Shown: positions 1 to 10,992 of the stretch, piece by piece
Layout of the letters: every line of letters starts with the position of its first letter
Numbering within the stretch: the first letter of the stretch is position 1
Assembly: GCA_001770955.1 (NCBI GenBank)
Contig: MESL01000007.1
Location: 1-64,000 of the forward strand
Source: Burkholderiales bacterium RIFCSPLOWO2_12_FULL_65_40
Lineage (GTDB): Bacteria; Pseudomonadota; Gammaproteobacteria; Burkholderiales; Burkholderiaceae_C
Direction of reading: 5' to 3'
DNA: 64,000 bases
Made by a program: the position numbers and the translations under genes
Notes under the pieces: generated by a model
The model's database searches: none
The model's input: the letters and a program-made list of their open reading frames with translations, nothing else
Told to the model about the DNA's origin: nothing

Positions 1-371
1 AGATCGCGGCGCGTGGTGAGCGAGAGCGTGGCGGTGCCGGCCTCGCTGTCCAGGTGCAGCGAGATGTCGTCCTGCAGCAGGCCGTGGTGGCGGCACCAGC
101 GCTGCAAAGCCACGCCCAGCGTGGGCGAGCTGATGGAGGCGCGCGCCAGCATGCCGTAGCTGCCCCAGGGCAGGCGGCGGCTAAACCAGCCCAGCGCTTC
201 GTCGTCCAGCGCCTGCATGGCCAGGCCGGAGAGCCGCTCGAACTGCCAGGCGGTCACGCGGGCGGCAGGGTTTTCCACTTCCTGTGGCGCGATTTGTGCC
301 TGTTGGAGCAGGCCCTCCGGGGGCAGGCCGGCCTGTTGGCAGGCCCGGACAATGGCCTGGACGAATGCCAT
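1..371 (-). CDS. AraC-family transcriptional regulator, N-terminal part (runs off left edge)
   Basis: Reading the minus strand from an ATG at 371 gives an open frame to the window edge starting MAFVQAIVRACQQAGLPP. It continues through a WQFERLSGLAMQALDDEALGWF segment and a GSYGMLARASISSPTLG segment. This is the pattern of the arabinose-binding-type sensor domain of AraC regulators (Arabinose_bd). The C-terminal AraC helix-turn-helix would lie outside the window, so the DNA-binding half is not seen. Relatives often begin a few residues before the TPMAFV motif; the frame stays open upstream to a GTG at 446 and a CTG at 398, so the start is uncertain. It is divergent from the leucine-catabolism operon beginning at 591 and is the obvious candidate regulator, by position only. 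Confidence 0.75.
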   Translation of the reverse strand, partial: MAFVQAIVRACQQAGLPPEGLLQQAQIAPQEVENPAARVTAWQFERLSGLAMQALDDEALGWFSRRLPWGSYGMLARASISSPTLGVALQRWCRHHGLLQDDISLHLDSEAGTATLSLTTRRD

Positions 372-590
372 GGGCGTGGCGGCAGGCCCTGCGGGCAGGG
401 GGGGCAGGAGGGCGGCGGACGGAGGCGGGGCGGGGGGGGGTGTCACCCACCGGAGTGTGCCGCAAATGTGGCGTGATTTGCAACCACGCTGGCGCCCCCG
501 AAACCGCAGGTGCGCGTATTCTTGGGGCCAACCCTTGTGGCAGGAGCCTGTTCCTGCCACCGCCCCTTCCCCGCACACCGGAAAAACACC

Positions 591-2198
591 ATGCCCGTTT
601 TGCAGACCCAACTGAACGCCCGCTCGGCCGATTTCCTGGCCAATGCCGCCGCCATGCGTGCGCTGGTCGAGGATTTGAACGCGCAGATCGCCCGCACCTT
701 CGCCGGGGGCGGCGAGGCAGCCCGCGCCAAGCATGTGGCGCGTGGCAAGCTGCTGCCGCGCGAGCGCGTGCAGATGCTGCTCGACCCCGGCACGCCCTTC
801 CTCGAACTGGCGCCGCTGGCCGCGCTGAACATGTACAACAACGACGCCCCCGGCGCGGGCCTGATCGCCGGCATCGGGCGCGTGAGCGGTGTCGATTGCA
901 TGATCGTCTGCAACGACGCCACCGTGAAGGGCGGCACCTACTACCCCCTCACCGTCAAGAAGCACCTGCGTGCCCAGGAAGTGGCGCAGCAGAACCATCT
1001 GCCCTGTATCTACCTGGTGGACTCGGGCGGCGCGAACCTGCCCAACCAGGATGAGGTGTTTCCCGACCGCGACCACTTCGGCCGCATCTTCTTCAACCAG
1101 GCCAACATGAGTGCCATGGGCATCTCGCAGATCGCCGTGGTCATGGGCAGTTGCACGGCGGGCGGCGCCTACGTGCCCGCGATGAGCGACGAATCCATCA
1201 TCGTGAAGAACCAGGGCACCATCTTCCTGGGCGGCCCGCCGCTGGTCAAAGCCGCCACGGGCGAGGTCGTGACGGCCGAAGACCTGGGGGGCGGCGACGT
1301 GCACACGCGCCTGTCGGGCGTGGCAGACCACCTGGCGCAGAACGACATGCACGCCCTCAAGCTGGCGCGCATGGCGATCAAGAATTTGAATAAAAACAAG
1401 GCGCAAGCGCCCGCCGATCATGCGCCGGCAGCTCCTCAATTTGCAGCAGAAGAGCTGTACGGCGTGATTCCTGTGGACACGCGCAAGCCCTTTGATGTGC
1501 GCGAAATCATTGCCCGCATCGTCGATGGCAGCGAGTTCGACGAGTTCAAGGCGCGCTACGGCACCACGCTGGTCACGGGCTTTGCGCGCGTCGAGGGCAT
1601 GCAGGTCGGCATCATCGCCAACAACGGCATCCTGTTCAGCGAATCGGCGCTCAAGGGTGCGCACTTCATCGAGCTGTGCTGCCAGCGCAAGATTCCGCTG
1701 GTGTTCCTGCAGAACATCACCGGCTTCATGGTGGGCCGCAAGTACGAGAACGAAGGCATCGCGCGCAACGGCGCCAAGATGGTCACGGCCGTGGCCACGG
1801 CCAGTGTGCCCAAGTTCACCATCATCATCGGCGGCAGTTTTGGCGCGGGCAACTACGGCATGTGCGGCCGGGCGTACTCGCCCCGCTTCCTCTGGATGTG
1901 GCCGAACGCGCGCATCAGCGTGATGGGCGGCGACCAGGCGGCTGGCGTGCTGGCCACCGTCAAGCGTGACGGCATCGAGGCCAAGGGTGGCCAGTGGACC
2001 ATGGAGGAAGAAGAAGCCTTCAAGGCGCCGATCCGCCGCCAGTATGAAGACCAGGGTCACCCCTACTACGCCACCGCCCGCCTGTGGGACGACGGCGTGA
2101 TCGACCCCGCCGACACGCGCCGCGTGCTGGCGCTGGGCCTGGCGGCCACGCGCAATGCGCCGATCGAAGACACCAGGTTCGGCCTGTTCCGCATGTAA
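591..2198 (+). CDS. liuB: Methylcrotonoyl-CoA carboxylase, carboxyltransferase (beta) subunit
   Basis: 535-residue carboxyltransferase subunit that transfers the carboxyl group from biotin on the alpha subunit to 3-methylcrotonyl-CoA in leucine/isovalerate degradation. The two crotonase-like halves are recognisable. The N half has [20 protein letters not shown] and GICTA-like [17 protein letters not shown]; the C half has [20 protein letters not shown] and [20 protein letters not shown], typical of methylcrotonyl- and geranyl-CoA carboxylases. The ATG at 591 is chosen because homology starts at MPVLQ; the open frame upstream is unrelated. Residues about 265-285 ([17 protein letters not shown]) are encoded by an in-frame copy of a dispersed repeat and form the linker between the halves. 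The alpha subunit lies downstream at 4257. Methylcrotonyl substrate is favoured over geranyl because of liuC and liuE nearby. Confidence 0.93.
   Translation: MPVLQTQLNARSADFLANAAAMRALVEDLNAQIARTFAGGGEAARAKHVARGKLLPRERVQMLLDPGTPFLELAPLAALNMYNNDAPGAGLIAGIGRVSGVDCMIVCNDATVKGGTYYPLTVKKHLRAQEVAQQNHLPCIYLVDSGGANLPNQDEVFPDRDHFGRIFFNQANMSAMGISQIAVVMGSCTAGGAYVPAMSDESIIVKNQGTIFLGGPPLVKAATGEVVTAEDLGGGDVHTRLSGVADHLAQNDMHALKLARMAIKNLNKNKAQAPADHAPAAPQFAAEELYGVIPVDTRKPFDVREIIARIVDGSEFDEFKARYGTTLVTGFARVEGMQVGIIANNGILFSESALKGAHFIELCCQRKIPLVFLQNITGFMVGRKYENEGIARNGAKMVTAVATASVPKFTIIIGGSFGAGNYGMCGRAYSPRFLWMWPNARISVMGGDQAAGVLATVKRDGIEAKGGQWTMEEEEAFKAPIRRQYEDQGHPYYATARLWDDGVIDPADTRRVLALGLAATRNAPIEDTRFGLFRM
1383..1446 (-). 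repeat. Dispersed short palindromic repeat, copy inside liuB (reverse orientation)
   Basis: Read on the minus strand this stretch runs AATTGAGGAGCTGCCGGCGC, then GGGCGCTTGCGCCTTG, then TTTTTATTCAAATTC. It matches the layout of the intergenic copies at 14430 and 45796: an AATAGCT-like start, a GCGCTT/AAGCGC palindrome, and a T-rich end with a GGCC-type box. It is in frame and encodes the inter-domain linker of LiuB. It is diverged, so identification is by layout rather than high identity. Confidence 0.65.
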
Positions 2199-2215
2199 CC
2201 CCGGCGGAAGCTGCC

Positions 2216-2725
2216 ATGGACGCTGTTGCCCACTTCACCCAGCTTGCACGCTACAACGTGTGGGCCACGGCGCGCCTGCTCGATGCCGTGCGGGCACTGC
2301 CGGAAGAGGCCTATCGGCGCGATGTGGGCCTCTTCTTCAAAAGCATCCATGGCACGCTCAACCACTTGCTGGTGGGCGAGCACCATCTGTGGTTTGTGCG
2401 GTTTTCCGAAGGCATCTCGACCAAGGTGGCGCTGGATGCCGAGCTGGAACCCGACCGCGCACGGCTGGATACCCGCCTGCGCGAAGGGGCTGCCCGCTGG
2501 GCACCGCTGATTGAGTCTTTGGCCCCACATCGTTGGAACGGCACGCTGGACTACACCACCATGCGTGGCACGGCGGCATCGCTGCCGTTTGCCGCCACGC
2601 TGGCGCACGTGTTCAACCACGGCACGCACCACCGGGGCCAGATCACTGCCGCGTTGACCGCCCTGGGCCAGCCCTGTCCGGAGCTGGACCTCGTCTACTT
2701 TCTGCAAAACCCCTCCAAGCCATGA
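2216..2725 (+). CDS. DinB-family protein
   Basis: 169-residue four-helix-bundle protein of the DinB/YfiT type. These proteins usually bind a metal through three histidines and include thiol-dependent transferases, although the substrate of most is unknown. The N-terminal FTQLARYNVWATARLL, the central GTLNHLLVGEHHLW and the C-terminal HVFNHGTHHRGQITAAL carry the expected metal-ligand histidines. ATG 2216 is chosen because the family begins at this helix; it follows the liuB stop by 17 bases. Its stop overlaps the liuC start as ATGA, so it is probably translationally coupled within the leucine operon. A role in leucine degradation is not evident; it may be a hitch-hiker. Confidence 0.85.
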   Translation: MDAVAHFTQLARYNVWATARLLDAVRALPEEAYRRDVGLFFKSIHGTLNHLLVGEHHLWFVRFSEGISTKVALDAELEPDRARLDTRLREGAARWAPLIESLAPHRWNGTLDYTTMRGTAASLPFAATLAHVFNHGTHHRGQITAALTALGQPCPELDLVYFLQNPSKP

Positions 2726-3510
2726 GCAGCCAAAACCTTTCCATCACCCAGACCGGCGCCGTGGCGCGCATCACGCTCACGCAGCCCGAGATCCGCAACG
2801 CTTTCAGTGATGAGGTCATCGCCGAAATCACCGCCGCCTTCATGGATGTGGGCGGGCGCACCGATGTGCGCGCCGTGGTTCTGGCGGCTGAAGGCCCGGC
2901 CTTCTGTGCCGGTGCCAACCTCAACTGGATGCGCCGCATGGCCGATTACACGCGCGATGAAAACATCCAGGATGCGGGCAAGCTGGCCGAGATGCTGCGC
3001 GTGATCTACGAATGCCCCAAGCCAACAATAGCCCGCGTGCAGGGCGACGTGTACGCGGGCGGCATGGGCCTGGTGGCGGCCTGCGATATGGCCGTCAGCG
3101 TCGACACGGCAGGTTTCTGCCTCAGCGAGGTGAAGCTGGGCCTCATCCCCGCCACCATCAGTCCGTATGTGATCCGTGCCATGGGCGCACGTGCCGCGCA
3201 CCGCTACTTCCTCACTGCCGAGCGCTTTGGTGCGGCCGAAGCCTTGCGCATCGGCTTTGTGCATGAGGTGGTGACTGCCGAACAGCTCGACGCCAAGGTC
3301 GATGAGTTGCTCAAGCAGCTGACCAGCGCCAGCCCCAACGCCGTGCGCGCGTGCAAGAAGCTGGTGATGGAGGTGGCCGAGCGCGAGATCAACGCCAGCC
3401 TGATTGCTGCCACGGTGCAGGGCATTGCCGATATTCGCGCCAGCAACGAAGGCAAGGAGGGCGTGCAGTCCTTCCTGCAAAAGCGCAAACCCGCGTGGTT
3501 GCTGGCCTGA
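2722..3510 (+). CDS. liuC: Methylglutaconyl-CoA hydratase (enoyl-CoA hydratase family)
   Basis: 262-residue crotonase. It hydrates 3-methylglutaconyl-CoA to HMG-CoA, the step after methylcrotonyl-CoA carboxylation. Visible family signatures are FCAGANLNWMRRM (oxyanion-hole region), VYAGGMGLVAACDMAVS (second oxyanion-hole glycine) and LSEVKLGLIPATISPYVIRA with the catalytic-loop region. The LGLIPATISPYVIRAMG stretch with the following YFLTAERF is characteristic of the AUH/LiuC branch rather than general FadB-type hydratases. The start at 2722 overlaps the DinB stop by four bases. It lies between liuB and liuD. Confidence 0.9.
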   Translation: MSSQNLSITQTGAVARITLTQPEIRNAFSDEVIAEITAAFMDVGGRTDVRAVVLAAEGPAFCAGANLNWMRRMADYTRDENIQDAGKLAEMLRVIYECPKPTIARVQGDVYAGGMGLVAACDMAVSVDTAGFCLSEVKLGLIPATISPYVIRAMGARAAHRYFLTAERFGAAEALRIGFVHEVVTAEQLDAKVDELLKQLTSASPNAVRACKKLVMEVAEREINASLIAATVQGIADIRASNEGKEGVQSFLQKRKPAWLLA

Positions 3511-3536
3511 TCCTGCAGCGACAGGCCTGAACGACC

Positions 3537-4256
3537 ATGGACCAACTCTGGCTCGCCATCGTCCAGTGGCTCCACACCGTGGGGCTGCATGTGGACGCGG
3601 GCGCGGCGCGCAGCGTGGCCGAGGGTGCGGCGCGTGCCACGGCGCAGCTGGACATGCCGGGCCTGCTGGCGCTGGCGGCCGCGCTGGGCTGGGCCAGTGG
3701 TTTCCGGCTTTATGCCGTGGTGTTTCTGGTCGGCGGCATGGGTGCGGCGGGCTGGCTGGCCTTGCCGTCCGGGCTGCATGTATTGCAGCACCCTGCGGTG
3801 CTGATCGTCAGCGGCTTCATGCTGCTGGTCGAATTCTTCGCCGACAAGGTGCCATGGCTCGATAGCGCCTGGGATGTCCTGCACACCGTCATCCGCGTGC
3901 CCGCCGGGGCCCTGCTGGCCGCCGGCGTGTTCGGTGCCGACAACGCCACCATGGCCGTGGCCGCCGGCCTGCTCGGCGGCTCGCTCTCGGCCACGGCGCT
4001 GGCGACCAAGATGACCACGCGCGCGGCGGTCAACACCTCGCCCGAGCCGTTTTCCAACTGGGGGCTGTCCTTCCTGGAAGACGGCCTGGTGGTGGCTGTG
4101 GTCTGGCTTGCCACGCAGCACCCGCTGTGGTTCGGCGTGGCGCTGGTGCTCATGCTCATCGTGTCGGCACTGTTGCTGGTGCTGCTGTTTTCGTTCCTGC
4201 GTGCGGTGATCGGCCGCGTGTCCCGTTTCTTTTCTGGTTCTCCTGGAGTGGCCTAA
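3537..4256 (+). CDS. DUF4126-type membrane protein
   Basis: 239-residue integral membrane protein with several hydrophobic segments: LLALAAALGWASGFRLYAVV around residues 42-62, a HPAVLIVSGFMLLVEFFADK segment near residues 85-105, a glycine-rich GALLAAGVFGADNATMAVAA segment, and a C-terminal LVLMLIVSALLLVLLFSFL helix. The FFADKVPWLDSAWDVLHT motif is typical of DUF4126 proteins. The function of the family is unknown. Its TAA stop directly abuts the liuD ATG at 4257, so it is embedded in the operon between liuC and liuD. It may help membrane or substrate handling, but nothing in the sequence proves that. Confidence 0.85.
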   Translation: MDQLWLAIVQWLHTVGLHVDAGAARSVAEGAARATAQLDMPGLLALAAALGWASGFRLYAVVFLVGGMGAAGWLALPSGLHVLQHPAVLIVSGFMLLVEFFADKVPWLDSAWDVLHTVIRVPAGALLAAGVFGADNATMAVAAGLLGGSLSATALATKMTTRAAVNTSPEPFSNWGLSFLEDGLVVAVVWLATQHPLWFGVALVLMLIVSALLLVLLFSFLRAVIGRVSRFFSGSPGVA

Positions 4257-6263
<2,007 letters not shown>

Positions 6264-6300
6264 CAGCGGGGGCAGGACAGTCGCGGTAGGCTTGGGCGGT

Positions 6301-7221
6301 ATGAAAATCACCTTTTGCTGTACCGATACCAAGGCCGAGCCCTGGCTCCAGGGCCTGCAGGCCGCGCTGCCGCAGGCCGACATCTCTGTCTGGCAACCCG
6401 GCGCCCCGGTGGCCGACTACGCCGTGGTCTGGGCGCCACCCCAACAGTTCATGGACGAGCAGCAGGGCATCCAGGCCCTGTTCAACATCGGCGCGGGCGT
6501 GGATGGCTTGCTGCAGCGGCGCCTGCCGCCGGGCGTGCTCGTGGTGCGTCTCGACGATGCCGGCATGGCCGTGCAGATGGCCGAATACGTGTGCCACGCC
6601 GTCATCCGCCACTTCCGTGAATTCGATGCCTACGAGGCCGGCATGCGCGCAGGCCAGTGGGCCTACCGCAAGCCGCGCCTGCGCCAGGACTTCCCCGTGG
6701 GCGTGATGGGCCTGGGCGTGCTCGGCGAGCGCGTGGCCCAGGCCCTGGCGCCGTTCGAGTTCCCGGTGAACGGCTGGAGCCGCTCGCCCAAAGCCATCGG
6801 CGGCATCCGCACCTTCAGTGGGCAAAACGGTTTTCACGACTTCCTGGCGGCCAGCCGCGTGCTGGTGAACCTGCTTCCGCTCACGCCCGATACGCAGGAC
6901 ATCTTGAACCGCGACACCCTCTCGCGCCTACAGCCGGGCGGCTACCTCATCAACGTCGCGCGCGGCGCGCACCTGGTCGATGACGACCTGCTGGCGCTGC
7001 TGGAGAGCAGCCACCTCGCGGGCGCCACGCTGGATGTGTTCCGCACCGAGCCGCTGCCCGCCGGACACCCGTTCTGGACCCACCCGCGCATCGTCGCCAC
7101 CCCGCACACCTCGGCACGCACGCTGCGCGACGAGAGCATTGCCCAGATCGCACGCAAGATGCTGGCGCTGCAGCGGGGCGAAGCGGTGGCGGGGGTGGTG
7201 GACCCCGGGCGTGGGTACTGA
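6301..7221 (+). CDS. ghrA: Glyoxylate/hydroxypyruvate reductase A (D-2-hydroxyacid dehydrogenase)
   Basis: 306-residue NAD(P)H-dependent 2-hydroxyacid dehydrogenase of the GhrA branch. The Rossmann fingerprint is GVMGLGVLGERVAQALA (about residues 138-154). The catalytic arginine lies in INVARGAHLVDDDLLALL, the glutamate in LDVFRTEPLPAGHPFW, and the histidine in IVATPHTSARTLRDESIAQI. The start MKITFCC at 6301 matches the family's N-terminus. It lies 37 bases after liuD in the same direction. A link to leucine breakdown is not obvious; it may reduce glyoxylate or another 2-keto acid. The gene symbol is by family resemblance. Confidence 0.82.
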   Translation: MKITFCCTDTKAEPWLQGLQAALPQADISVWQPGAPVADYAVVWAPPQQFMDEQQGIQALFNIGAGVDGLLQRRLPPGVLVVRLDDAGMAVQMAEYVCHAVIRHFREFDAYEAGMRAGQWAYRKPRLRQDFPVGVMGLGVLGERVAQALAPFEFPVNGWSRSPKAIGGIRTFSGQNGFHDFLAASRVLVNLLPLTPDTQDILNRDTLSRLQPGGYLINVARGAHLVDDDLLALLESSHLAGATLDVFRTEPLPAGHPFWTHPRIVATPHTSARTLRDESIAQIARKMLALQRGEAVAGVVDPGRGY

Positions 7222-7254
7222 CGCCATGGGCAGCAACCGCATGACAATGGAAGC

Positions 7255-7722
7255 ATGACCTCCTCTACGGTTCGACGCTTCTTTGGCTTTCTGGGCTGGA
7301 TCGTTCTCTTGCCCAGCCTGGCGGCGGCGCTGGGCGCCGCGTGGATTCTGGCCTCCGGCCTGAACATGCTGGACGACACGCACACCGCCCAAGGCCGGGT
7401 GGTCGCGCACCATGAAGTGGTTGTGGGGCCTTCCCACCAGCGGGCCTTGGCGAAACAGAGCATCGTGGAGTTTTCTGCGAACGACGGCCGAACCCTGCGT
7501 TTCACGGATTCGCTGGCGCGCCAGCTGCAGGCGGTGCACAAGATCGGCGAGAGCGTCACCGTGCGCTATTCCGCCCAGGACCCGTCGCAGGCCGAGATCA
7601 GCAGCTCGACCACGCTGAAGGTCTTCATCGGTGCCGTGATGCTGCTGTTCAGCGCCATCGGCATGGCCGTCGGCTGGGTGATGCTGCGTCTGCGCCGCAT
7701 GCAGCTCGGCACCGGCGGATGA
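7255..7722 (+). CDS. DUF3592-type membrane protein
   Basis: 155-residue protein with an N-terminal transmembrane helix (GFLGWIVLLPSLAAALGAAW), an extracytoplasmic middle and a second helix near the C-terminus (VFIGAVMLLFSAIGMAVGWV). The middle holds TAQGRVVAHHEVV, VEFSANDGRTLRFTDS and IGESVTVRYSAQDPSQAEI. This is the usual layout of DUF3592 proteins: a small beta domain between two helices. Function unknown. It sits between ghrA and liuE, with its stop 26 bases before the liuE start. Confidence 0.8.
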   Translation: MTSSTVRRFFGFLGWIVLLPSLAAALGAAWILASGLNMLDDTHTAQGRVVAHHEVVVGPSHQRALAKQSIVEFSANDGRTLRFTDSLARQLQAVHKIGESVTVRYSAQDPSQAEISSSTTLKVFIGAVMLLFSAIGMAVGWVMLRLRRMQLGTGG

Positions 7723-7748
7723 ATTTTCCCCAGAATCGGAGAACCCTT

Positions 7749-8657
7749 ATGTCTATTCCCACCCGAGTCCAACTCATCGATGTGGGCCCGCGCGACGGCC
7801 TGCAGAACGAAAAATCCCCCGTGCCCGCCGAAGTCAAGATCGGCCTGGTGCACCGCCTGCAGGATGCCGGCCTGCAGGAGATCGAGGTCACCAGCTTTGT
7901 CAGCCCCAAGTGGGTGCCGCAGATGGCCGACAACGTGGACGTCATGGCCGGCATCGAGCGCAAGGCCGGCGTGCGCTACTCCGTGCTCACACCCAACCTG
8001 CAGGGCTACGAGGCGGCGGTGGCGACGCGGCCCGATGAAATCGTGGTGTTCGGCTCGGCCAGCGAGGCCTTCAGCCGAAAGAACATCAACTGCTCCATTG
8101 CCGAAAGCATTGAGCGCTTCGCGCCCGTGGTCGAGGCCGCTCTGGCCGCCGGCATCCGCGTGCGCGGCGCCATGAGCTGCACCGTGGGCTGCCCTTACGA
8201 GGGCGAGGTGGCGCCGCAGCAGGTGGCCTACCTGGCCGGCCTGATGAAAGGCATTGGCGTGCAGCGCGTGGACGTGGCCGACACCATTGGCGTGGGTACG
8301 CCGCGCACGGTGCAGCGCGCCATCGAGGCGGCGCTGCAGCACTATGGGCTGGATGAGGTTTCGGGCCACTTCCATGACACCTATGGCCAGGCGCTGTCGA
8401 ACACGCTGGCGGCGCTGGAGCTGGGGGTGTGGAATTACCAATCGTCTGTGGCGGGCCTGGGCGGCTGCCCCTATGCCAAGGGCGCCACGGGCAATGTGGC
8501 CACCGAAGACGTGGTTTTCATGCTGCACGGCATGGGCATCGAGACCGGCATCGACCTCGACAAGCTGATCGACGCCGGCGCCTACATCAGCGACTTCCTG
8601 GGCCGCAAGCCCAACTCGCGCACGGCGGTGGCCCTGCTCAACAAACGGGCGGTCTGA
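7749..8657 (+). CDS. liuE: Hydroxymethylglutaryl-CoA lyase
   Basis: 302-residue lyase that cleaves HMG-CoA to acetoacetate and acetyl-CoA, the last step of the leucine pathway in this operon. Diagnostic motifs are VQLIDVGPRDGLQNEK with catalytic Arg/Asp near the N-terminus, EVTSFVSPKWVPQMAD, the metal-binding GHFHDTYGQAL, and the signature loop VAGLGGCPYAKGATGN with the catalytic cysteine. ATG 7749 is preceded by a GGAG-type ribosome site, and homology begins there rather than at the earlier in-frame ATG 7719. It converges with the diguanylate cyclase gene, with only 12 bases between the stops. Confidence 0.95.
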   Translation: MSIPTRVQLIDVGPRDGLQNEKSPVPAEVKIGLVHRLQDAGLQEIEVTSFVSPKWVPQMADNVDVMAGIERKAGVRYSVLTPNLQGYEAAVATRPDEIVVFGSASEAFSRKNINCSIAESIERFAPVVEAALAAGIRVRGAMSCTVGCPYEGEVAPQQVAYLAGLMKGIGVQRVDVADTIGVGTPRTVQRAIEAALQHYGLDEVSGHFHDTYGQALSNTLAALELGVWNYQSSVAGLGGCPYAKGATGNVATEDVVFMLHGMGIETGIDLDKLIDAGAYISDFLGRKPNSRTAVALLNKRAV

Positions 8658-8669
8658 CCGGATTCGGTA

Positions 8670-10388
8670 TCAGGGGACTGCACCCCAGAAGGCGTGGCCG
8701 CTGCCCGACTGCTTCGCCTGGTACATGGCCTGGTCGGCGCTGCGCATCAGTTCGGTCAGCGTGCGGCCGTCCTGCGGGCTGCGCGCAATGCCCGTGCTGG
8801 CTCCCACGGTGAGCGCCTGGCCCTGAAAATCCACCGGCTGCCGCACAGCGGCCTCCAGGCGCCGGGCCAGTGCCTCCAGCTGGTCGTCGGGCAACGGGCT
8901 GGCCAGCAAGATCACGAATTCGTCGCCGCCCAGACGGGCCACGATGTCGCCTGCGCGCATGGCAGCCTGCAGCCGCGCGGCCACGGCGCGCAGCACCGCG
9001 TCGCCTGCGTCGTGCCCATGCGCGTCGTTGATGGGCTTGAAGCGGTCCAGATCGAGCAGCATCAGTGCATGCGCGGCGCCGTCGGCCAACATCTGCGTCG
9101 ATTTCTGCGCCAGGCCGGAGCGGTTGGCCAGGCCGGTCAGCGGGTCGGTGGCGGCGGCCTCTGCCAGATGGGCGGCGTGCAGGCGCAGTGCGGTCTGGGA
9201 GGTGCGCAGGCCGCTGATGCGCCGGCTCAGCGCAATGGCAAACACCACCATCTCGGCGGCCACGCCGATCTGCAGGCCGTTGGCCAGCAGGAACGGTGCA
9301 TCGATCACGTTCCAGTTGACCAGCACCACGCCCAGCACCGACAGGAACAGCAGCGCCTGCCCGCCCAGGTACCACTGCGCAGGCTTGAATCCGCTGCGCA
9401 GGATGACGACCGCCGCCACGGCGGCCAGCAGGGCGCCGGCGCTGGAGACGATCTCGTTCAGCGTCTGGGCCGTACTGAACTGTCCCCCCAGGCCCAGCAG
9501 GGCTGCCAGCGCCGCCAGCAGGGCCAGAGACAGCAACAGCCGGTCCAGCCCTGGCAGCCGCCGCGTGTCGAGAAAGCTGCGGGCAAACAGCGTGCCGAAG
9601 ATCAGCCACAGGCCGGGCAGCACCACGTTGCCACGCTCCTGCCACCAGGGCCAGTGCCCCCACAGATAGTGGGCCGCGTGGCCATTGAAGCTGGCCAGCG
9701 TCAGCAGCGCGAAGGCGCACTGGCCGATGTAGAAGCCATAGGTGGCGTCCCGGAAGATGCCCGCGAGCACGAGGTTGTAGACCAGCAGTGCGATCAGGAT
9801 GCCGTAGCAGATGCCGTCGAACAGCCGCTTGTGCTGGCGCCACTGCAGATATTCGGCGGTGTCCCAGGCGGACAGGGCGAGCAGGGGCGCGGTTTCACCC
9901 ACCAGCCGGGCATAGACCGTGTAGGTGCCCGGGCCGGGAAGTTGCAGGCGCATGAGGTAGCGCTCGCTGACCAGGGGGCGGGTGGCAAAAGGCTGCGACA
10001 GGCCGGTATGCACCGCCGGCGCCAGTGTCCGGCCAGTGGCGTCGAACGGGCCATAGAAGCGCACATCCTTGAGGGCCGTGGTCTGCGTGGCCAGAACCCA
10101 GTCGCCGGTTTCGGCGCGCTGCTCCAGCTGCACCTTGAACCAGTAGGGGCGTGCGCTTTCGCCGTGCCGCAGCATGTGGGGTGCGGGCTGAAAGCGGCTT
10201 TCATGGGCCGGGTCCATGATCTCGTCCAGCGTGAGCTTGCCGCTGTCGTCTGCAAGCCAAAGCAACTGGCCGGTCGCGCTGAGCGACAGCCCTTGCCGGT
10301 GGGTATCGAGAACAATGGATGCGGCCCAGACACAGGACAGGTGGCCGACAAGGAGGCTCAGGAGCAGGCAGGCGCGAAGCAGCTTCAT
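8670..10388 (-). CDS. 7TM-DISM membrane diguanylate cyclase (GGDEF)
   Basis: 572-residue sensor cyclase predicted to make cyclic di-GMP. A signal peptide (MKLLRACLLLSLLVGHLSCVWA) is followed by a periplasmic 7TMR-DISMED2-type beta domain with ESARPYWFKVQLEQ. Next come about seven membrane helices starting at GICYGILIALLVYNLVLAG, a short linker, and a GGDEF domain (DPLTGLANRSGL, LDLDRFKPINDAHGHDAGD). The active-site GGDEF is intact near residue 486. An RxxD inhibitory site (RAGD) sits five residues before it, so product feedback is likely. The ATG at 10388 is used because the signal peptide starts there; a TTG two codons upstream is possible. Confidence 0.92.
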   Translation of the reverse strand: MKLLRACLLLSLLVGHLSCVWAASIVLDTHRQGLSLSATGQLLWLADDSGKLTLDEIMDPAHESRFQPAPHMLRHGESARPYWFKVQLEQRAETGDWVLATQTTALKDVRFYGPFDATGRTLAPAVHTGLSQPFATRPLVSERYLMRLQLPGPGTYTVYARLVGETAPLLALSAWDTAEYLQWRQHKRLFDGICYGILIALLVYNLVLAGIFRDATYGFYIGQCAFALLTLASFNGHAAHYLWGHWPWWQERGNVVLPGLWLIFGTLFARSFLDTRRLPGLDRLLLSLALLAALAALLGLGGQFSTAQTLNEIVSSAGALLAAVAAVVILRSGFKPAQWYLGGQALLFLSVLGVVLVNWNVIDAPFLLANGLQIGVAAEMVVFAIALSRRISGLRTSQTALRLHAAHLAEAAATDPLTGLANRSGLAQKSTQMLADGAAHALMLLDLDRFKPINDAHGHDAGDAVLRAVAARLQAAMRAGDIVARLGGDEFVILLASPLPDDQLEALARRLEAAVRQPVDFQGQALTVGASTGIARSPQDGRTLTELMRSADQAMYQAKQSGSGHAFWGAVP

Positions 10389-10506
10389 GGACAATGGAGG
10401 ACAACATCTGCACTGTAACCGTGTGTGCGCTGTGTTTCAGAGGGCTGGCGTGCATTTCCCTGAATACCGCTGCTTCCGGCGCGCGCCCGGTCTCGTATCA
10501 CCTGTC

Positions 10507-10992
10507 ATGAACACCTTTCCCGAAAGCACCGAACGCGTGGCCGCCGAGCTGCGGCGCCTGGGCCATCCGCACGGGCCCCGCATGCTCGACGACGCCGCGC
10601 GCACCGCGCAGCAGGCTGCCGACCAGCTGAATGTGCAGCTGGGCCAGATCGCCAAAAGCATCATCTTCCGCCGCAAGGAGGACGACACGGCGGTGCTCGT
10701 CATCACCTCGGGCGACCGGCGCGTGGACGAGAAAAAGGTGGCCGCCCTGGTGGGCAAGATCGGCCGCGCCGACGCGGAGTTCGTCAAGCAGCGCACGGGT
10801 TTTTCGATTGGCGGCGTCTCGCCCGTGGCGCATGCCACGCCCCCGGTCACGCTGATCGACCAGGACCTGCTGCGCTTTGACGTGGTCTGGGCCGCGGCCG
10901 GACACCCGCACAGCGTGTTCCCGCTGCAACCGGGTGACCTGCAGCGCCTGACCGGCGCGCCCGTGGCCGACGTGGTCCAGGAGGGCGCATGA
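10507..10992 (+). CDS. YbaK/EbsC-type aminoacyl-tRNA deacylase
   Basis: 161-residue YbaK/ProX-fold protein. Members hydrolyse mischarged aminoacyl-tRNAs such as Cys-tRNA(Pro) or Ala-tRNA(Pro). Family features are QLGQIAKSIIFRRKEDD with the conserved lysine, VLVITSGDRRVDEKKVAAL, GFSIGGVSPVAHATPPVTLIDQDLL with the GGVSP loop, and a VWAAAGHPHSVFPL strand. It lacks any synthetase domain, so it is a free-standing trans-editing factor; the exact substrate cannot be read. The last four bases overlap the start of the next gene. Confidence 0.85.
   Translation: MNTFPESTERVAAELRRLGHPHGPRMLDDAARTAQQAADQLNVQLGQIAKSIIFRRKEDDTAVLVITSGDRRVDEKKVAALVGKIGRADAEFVKQRTGFSIGGVSPVAHATPPVTLIDQDLLRFDVVWAAAGHPHSVFPLQPGDLQRLTGAPVADVVQEGA

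Noticed and set aside
3841..3875. GATAGCGCC near 3859 as another short-repeat copy
   Set aside because: Only one box is present, without the palindrome or the T-rich end; it lies in ordinary DUF4126 coding sequence.
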